From Gottschalkia acidurici 9a (lineage in GTDB: Bacteria > Bacillota > Clostridia > Tissierellales > Gottschalkiaceae): a DNA stretch of 64,000 nt. Shown one piece after another: positions 60,485 through 64,000 of the stretch. Under the pieces are notes generated by a model. That model saw nothing but the letters and a program-made list of their open reading frames with translations. It ran no database searches and had not been told where the DNA came from. The first letter of the stretch is position 1, and each line of letters begins with the position of its first letter. The stretch spans positions 679,115 through 743,114 of the forward strand of contig NC_018664.1 in the NCBI RefSeq assembly GCF_000299355.1. Reading direction: 5' to 3'. The position numbers were made by a program, and so were the translations under genes.

Positions 60485-60754
60485 ATGATATTATACGTTA
60501 CTATTTTAGAAACTATAGATGCAGAAAAAGACAATGAAGTATTAGAAGAACATATAGCTTTCTTAAATCAAAAATTAGAAGAAGGAACTTTAGTAGCAAA
60601 AGGACCTTTCACAGACCATACAGGTGGGCTTATGATTTACAAAGCTAACTCTATCGATGAAGCAAGAAAGATCATAGAAACTGATCCAGCTGTAAGAGAT
60701 AATACAAGAAAAATATCACTACTTAAAGAATGGAAAAGTACACTAGAAGTTTAA
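60485..60754 (+). CDS. YciI-family protein
   Basis: 89 residues from ATG 60485, behind AAAGGAG; the longer frame from 60419 has no ribosome site and begins in the DedA remnant. The ferredoxin-like YciI fold is indicated by HIAFLNQKLEEGTLVAKGPFTDHTGGLMIYKANSIDEARKIIETDPAV. The conserved His and Asp of the family (HTGG, DPAV) are present. The biochemical role is unknown. Confidence 0.87.
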   Translation: MILYVTILETIDAEKDNEVLEEHIAFLNQKLEEGTLVAKGPFTDHTGGLMIYKANSIDEARKIIETDPAVRDNTRKISLLKEWKSTLEV

Positions 60755-60761
60755 TAGAAAA

Positions 60762-60800
60762 TAAAATCCTCAGGGAAATTTACCTTGGGGGTTTTTATTT
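60762..60800 (+). terminator. Imperfect terminator after yciI-like gene
   Basis: CCTCAGGGaaatttaCCTTGGGGG stem followed by a T-run. Confidence 0.65.
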
Positions 60801-60838
60801 GACTATTTTTATTTACTATAGGGATTAGGTGATATGAT

Positions 60839-61537
60839 TTGAACAACAAATTTTTAGATGGGTTTAAGAAGTCCACTCCTATAATAATGGGATACTTTCC
60901 AGTATCATTTACATATGGAATAATGGCTTCAAATGGAGGGTTAGATCCACTAATAGCATTAACAATAGCATTAACAAACTTTACGTCAGCAGGACAGTTT
61001 ATAGGAACCAATGTTATTATTTCAAATGGAACTTTTTTAGAAGTAGGAATAGCAACATTTGTGGTAAATATAAGATATGCACTTATGTCATTATCTCTTT
61101 CACAGAGAATAGTAAAGATGCCACTTTATAAAAAAATGATAATGTCTTTTGGAATAACAGATGAGATATTTGCTGTTGCAGCACTTGAAAAAGAAAAAGT
61201 AAGCTTTTCATATATGATGGGGTTAACACTCATGCCGTACTTATCTTGGGCTATTGGAACTATTACAGGAGCATACTTTTCAACTCTTTTACCAGAGAAA
61301 CTTCAAAATGCCATGGGTATAGCATTATATGGTATGTTTTTAGCTTTAGTAGTGCCAGAGGCTAGAAAAAGTAAAAAGGTATTAAGTGTAGTTGTTGTAT
61401 CTATAGCAATAAGTATAGCATTTAGATATATATCATTCTTAAAAGTTATTTCTGGGGGCTGGGTAATTATAATTGCTACGATAATAGCTTCTACATTCGG
61501 TGCAATAATTTTACCACAGGAGGATGGAAATGAATAG
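60839..61537 (+). CDS. azlC: AzlC-family branched-chain amino-acid exporter subunit
   Basis: 232 residues, six or more helices. FLDGFKKSTPIIMGYFPVSFTYGIMA and SAGQFIGTNVI are typical AzlC blocks. With AzlD it exports branched-chain amino acids or their analogues. The start is TTG 60839 after TAGGTGATA. It overlaps the azlD start, as is typical. Confidence 0.9.
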   Translation: MNNKFLDGFKKSTPIIMGYFPVSFTYGIMASNGGLDPLIALTIALTNFTSAGQFIGTNVIISNGTFLEVGIATFVVNIRYALMSLSLSQRIVKMPLYKKMIMSFGITDEIFAVAALEKEKVSFSYMMGLTLMPYLSWAIGTITGAYFSTLLPEKLQNAMGIALYGMFLALVVPEARKSKKVLSVVVVSIAISIAFRYISFLKVISGGWVIIIATIIASTFGAIILPQEDGNE

Positions 61538-61832
61538 AACTTTCACATATATACTTATTATGGCTATAGTTACATATATACCTAGAGTGCTTCCAATAGC
61601 TCTTATGACAAGAGAAATTAAGTCCAAGTTTATAAAATCATTTTTATATTATATTCCTTTTGCAGTATTAGCATCTATGACTTTTCCAGCTATAATTTAT
61701 TCAACAGGAAACATATATACAGGAATAATAGGAACTATAGTAGGAATCATATTAGCATATTTTAATAAAAGCCTTATACAGGTAGCAATCATCAGTGTAG
61801 TTGCAGTTTATATATCAAGCTTTTTAAATTAA
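61530..61832 (+). CDS. azlD: AzlD-family exporter subunit
   Basis: 100 residues, about four helices. ATG 61530 lies six bases after AGGAGG; the ATG at 61524 abuts that site. FTYILIMAIVTYIPRVLPIALMTREIKS is the AzlD signature region. It overlaps the end of azlC by eight bases and completes the exporter pair. Confidence 0.9.
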   Translation: MNRTFTYILIMAIVTYIPRVLPIALMTREIKSKFIKSFLYYIPFAVLASMTFPAIIYSTGNIYTGIIGTIVGIILAYFNKSLIQVAIISVVAVYISSFLN

Positions 61833-61940
61833 CTTATAAAAAGTGTTATCAAACAAGCCAGTTATGTATATAATGTTTATTACAGTGTAAGTTAAAAAGC
61901 TGTTTTTTGATGGCAACTATTTTAACTTATATTCAGAAAA
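61833..61940. other. Short gap before the NCS2 promoter
   Basis: I see no gene or clear terminator in this part. The hairpin expected after azlD is not obvious. Confidence 0.4.
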
Positions 61941-61964
61941 TATGACAAATATCTCGGAAAACGT

Positions 61965-61993
61965 TTGTCATAAAGAAAAATATATGTTACAAT
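61965..61993 (+). promoter_or_regulatory. Promoter of the NCS2 permease leader
   Basis: TTGTCA at 61965-61970, 17-bp spacer, TACAAT at 61988-61993. The -35 lies in the right arm of an ATGACAAA / TTTGTCAT inverted repeat (61942-61949 and 61964-61971), a possible operator. Confidence 0.65.
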
Positions 61994-61997
61994 GATG

Positions 61998-62205
61998 TTG
62001 CAATGAAATTTAACAATGTCTTATAGGCAGAATCAACCTCTTACGTGGAATAGTTAATTCTGACAGATGTTGTTTACCAAGAATGACAAATTACAAATAA
62101 ATGACAATAGTTTGTGAAAATTCATTCAATTTTACATAAACGGGTCTCTAATAGGCATCTAAGGTTAATCTTGGACACTAAAAAATACTATTGGAGGGAT
62201 TTTAG
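61998..62205 (+). ncRNA. Long structured 5' leader of the NCS2 permease, unclassified
   Basis: About 205 bases lie between the likely start site and the ATG. Helix P1 pairs 62012-62021 with 62065-62074 (10 bp including two G-U). Helix P2 pairs 62028-62037 with 62053-62062 (10 bp, one mismatch). The unpaired bases between P1 and P2 are TATAGG and AC. CCAAGA (62077-62082) can pair with TCTTGG (62169-62174). It lacks the purine-riboswitch core. Class unknown. Confidence 0.5.
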
Positions 62206-63768
62206 ATGAGTAAAAACACATCAGTATTTGATGTAGATGGAAAACCGTCTATAGGCACGTCGTTGCCACTAGCAATTCAGCACTTATTAGCTATGATTAT
62301 AGGTAACATTACTCCATGTATCGTAGTAGCTAACCTTAATCTACCAGACATGGGAGGACCATTAAGCGGAGCAGATACTACTTTACTTATTCAAAGTGGT
62401 CTGCTTATAGCAGGATTAGCAACATTAATTCAATTATATCCAGTTTGGAAATTTGGGGCTAGACTTCCTATGATAATGGGTGTAAGTTTTGGATATATTC
62501 CTACACTAATTTCTATAGGTAGCGCATACGGAATAGCAGCAATGTTTGGAGCACAACTTGTAGGTGGTATAACAGCTATACTAGTTGGTATGTTCATAAA
62601 ACCACTTAGAAAGTATTTCCCACCAGTTGTTGCAGGAACAGTTGTTTTAACTATAGGTCTATCATTATATACAGTAGCTTTAGGCTATGTAGGTGGAGGA
62701 AACCCATCAAAAGGAAACTTAGCTTTAATAGAACAAATTCAAACTGAAGTTAAAGATAGTACTTTAACAGATGAGCTTAAAACAAATATTATGAAAAACA
62801 GTTTTATAAAATCGGATGTTAAAGAATTAGTTTCAGAAAGTAAAGAAATGACTCCAGAAATTCAAGATAAATTAGAAGGATCAGTACCTTACCTTCAAAA
62901 AACATCATTCGGTTCAGTACAAAACTGGATATTAGCAGCAGTAACTCTTTTAGTAGTTCTTGTATGTAACCAATTTGGTAAAGGATACTTTAAGCTTGCT
63001 AATATACTTATAGGTATACTAGCAGGATATGCAGTAGCTTTAGCAATGGGTATGGTAAGTTTTGAAACAGTTACAAATGCAAGTCGGATAGCTTTACCTA
63101 AATTCAGACCATTCGGTATGGCTTTTCCAATACCAGCTGTAATTTCAATGGTTATTATATATATAGTTAACTCAATCCAAGCAGTTGGAGACTTCACAGG
63201 AACAACTATGGGAGGTATGGGTAGACAGGTTACTGATGATGAATTATCAGGTGGTATAATGGGAAGTGGACTATCAAGTGCTGTTTCATCATTCTTTGGA
63301 GGACTTCCAATAGCAACTTATAGTCAAAACGTTGGTATAGTTGCAACTACTAAAGTTGTAAGTAGATTTGTATTTGCAGTAGCAGCTATATTCATGTTAG
63401 TAGCAGGACTTATACCTAAATTTGGTGGTCTTATGACTACTATACCTCAAGCAGTACTTGGAGGAGCTACAATAACAGTATTTGGTTCAATCACTATGAC
63501 AGGTATAAAAGTTATAATAGAAGATGAACTTTCGTTAAGAAATACTACTATAGTAGGTCTAGCAATAGCAATAGGAATGGGTATTTCATTAGTCCCTGAA
63601 TCACTATCACAGTTCCCAGACTGGGTTAAAATCGTATTTGGTGGTTCTGCAGTTACTATAGCAACTATTATAGCATTCGTTTTAAATATAGTATTACCTC
63701 AAAAATCATTAGCAGATGAGCAAGCAGAGCGTGATGCATTAGAAGCAAGTAAAAAATCAGCAAAATAA
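62206..63768 (+). CDS. NCS2-family nucleobase (uracil/xanthine) permease
   Basis: 520 residues and about 14 helices. LPLAIQHLLAMIIGNITPCIVV at the start and QAVGDFTGTTMGGMGRQVTDDELSGG are family marks. The GGLPIATYSQNVGIVATT block matches the substrate-binding signature of xanthine/urate-type members (QNVGxxxxT). It imports a purine or uracil with H+ or Na+. A 60-residue soluble insert lies near residues 160-235. TTGGAGGG precedes ATG. The long leader points to controlled expression. Confidence 0.93.
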   Translation: MSKNTSVFDVDGKPSIGTSLPLAIQHLLAMIIGNITPCIVVANLNLPDMGGPLSGADTTLLIQSGLLIAGLATLIQLYPVWKFGARLPMIMGVSFGYIPTLISIGSAYGIAAMFGAQLVGGITAILVGMFIKPLRKYFPPVVAGTVVLTIGLSLYTVALGYVGGGNPSKGNLALIEQIQTEVKDSTLTDELKTNIMKNSFIKSDVKELVSESKEMTPEIQDKLEGSVPYLQKTSFGSVQNWILAAVTLLVVLVCNQFGKGYFKLANILIGILAGYAVALAMGMVSFETVTNASRIALPKFRPFGMAFPIPAVISMVIIYIVNSIQAVGDFTGTTMGGMGRQVTDDELSGGIMGSGLSSAVSSFFGGLPIATYSQNVGIVATTKVVSRFVFAVAAIFMLVAGLIPKFGGLMTTIPQAVLGGATITVFGSITMTGIKVIIEDELSLRNTTIVGLAIAIGMGISLVPESLSQFPDWVKIVFGGSAVTIATIIAFVLNIVLPQKSLADEQAERDALEASKKSAK

Positions 63769-63792
63769 TAATTTATTTAAGTATATATGAGG

Positions 63793-63830
63793 AAGGTATG
63801 TGTCGTTTAAAATTGACACATACCTTTTTT
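63793..63830 (+). terminator. Terminator after the NCS2 permease
   Basis: AAGGTATGTGTC / GACACATACCTT stem with a T-run. Confidence 0.9.
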
Positions 63831-63913
63831 AATAATAATTAAGAGGAATAAGTTGTATCATATCAAATTATATAGTATGAGGTTAAAGATAATGAATGAC
63901 TGGAGTTGAGAAT

Positions 63914-64000
63914 ATGCAGAAGATAAAAGTGATTCATACGGGGGATATACACTTAGGGCTAGAATTTAAGAATACGAATTTTGACCCTAATTTTTCAAGA
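63914..64000 (+). CDS. SbcD/YhaO-type DNA-repair exonuclease, start only
   Basis: ATG 63914 follows GGAGTTGAG and runs off the window after 29 codons: MQKIKVIHTGDIHLGLEFKN. The HTGDIHLG motif (Asp and His metal ligands) is the start of Mre11/SbcD metallophosphoesterases. Relatives act with SbcC/YhaN-like ATPases in double-strand break repair. The downstream partner cannot be seen. Confidence 0.8.
   Translation, partial: MQKIKVIHTGDIHLGLEFKNTNFDPNFSR

Noticed and set aside
62012-62082. Purine riboswitch upstream of the NCS2 permease
   Set aside because: No three-way junction and no TTTCTACC core; only GTTTACC and a TATA-like loop resemble it.

Overview
The window is AT-rich (roughly 70% or more A+T by eye), uses strong GGAGG-type ribosome sites with frequent TTG starts, and carries a T-box leader, an anaerobic CO dehydrogenase, a radical-type CoA-dehydratase activase, sporulation-like surface genes and a C. 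difficile/C. tetani-like type I-B CRISPR repeat ending in GAATGTAAAT. Together these point to a low-GC, anaerobic, probably spore-forming member of the Clostridia or Tissierellia. The genus cannot be fixed from sequence alone.

Layout. 1-10,100: the 3' end of thrS, a decayed DeoR fragment, a MoxR ATPase/VWA protein/unknown triad, rsmE and a giant 2-hydroxyacyl-CoA dehydratase activase-like protein. 10,100-11,760: a TetR regulator, a 32-residue membrane peptide and a minus-strand array of three 39-41 residue Cys/Gly/Phe peptides behind sigma-K-like promoter elements. 11,720-15,250: ileS under an Ile T-box. 15,560-27,930: a type I-B (Cst/Tneap-like) CRISPR-Cas locus: WYL regulator, cas6, cas8b1, cas7, cas5, cas3, cas4, cas1, cas2 and a 34-repeat array. 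Repeat-like debris and a perfect 18-bp hairpin lie upstream of the cas genes. 28,000-51,000: housekeeping, transport and envelope genes: nitroreductase, polysaccharide deacetylase, DegV, UvrD-like helicase, a membrane phosphatase-like protein, an ABC exporter, a CofE-like protein, PAP2, an amino-acid ABC uptake pair, an antiporter, a Zn/Cd P-type ATPase behind an ArsR-type operator, an M28 peptidase, hemerythrin and a divergent stand-alone CO dehydrogenase. 51,000-52,200: a small accessory patch with an IS1595-like remnant and inverted repeats round one membrane-protein gene. 52,200-64,000: a NitT/TauT-type ABC pair, a Cys-rich surface-protein/clostripain cluster, truA, a glutamate-synthase-like FMN enzyme, nagB, a DedA protein, YciI, AzlCD, an NCS2 nucleobase permease with a long structured leader, and the start of an SbcD-like nuclease.

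How parts work together. The CRISPR-Cas locus is a complete adaptive immune module whose array runs away from its leader next to cas2. A one-base change in the repeat (GC to GT start) divides young from old units. cas3 is disrupted near its 3' end. At least four genes (cas3, the membrane phosphatase-like gene, the clostripain-like gene and the DedA gene) each lose frame by the equivalent of one missing A in a short A-run. This may be a sequence-quality signature, genuine decay or slippage, and it affects how the broken genes should be read. The surface cluster at 53,987-56,582 and the tiny peptide array at 11,057-11,556 look like sporulation-stage envelope genes on promoter and composition grounds, but this is inference.
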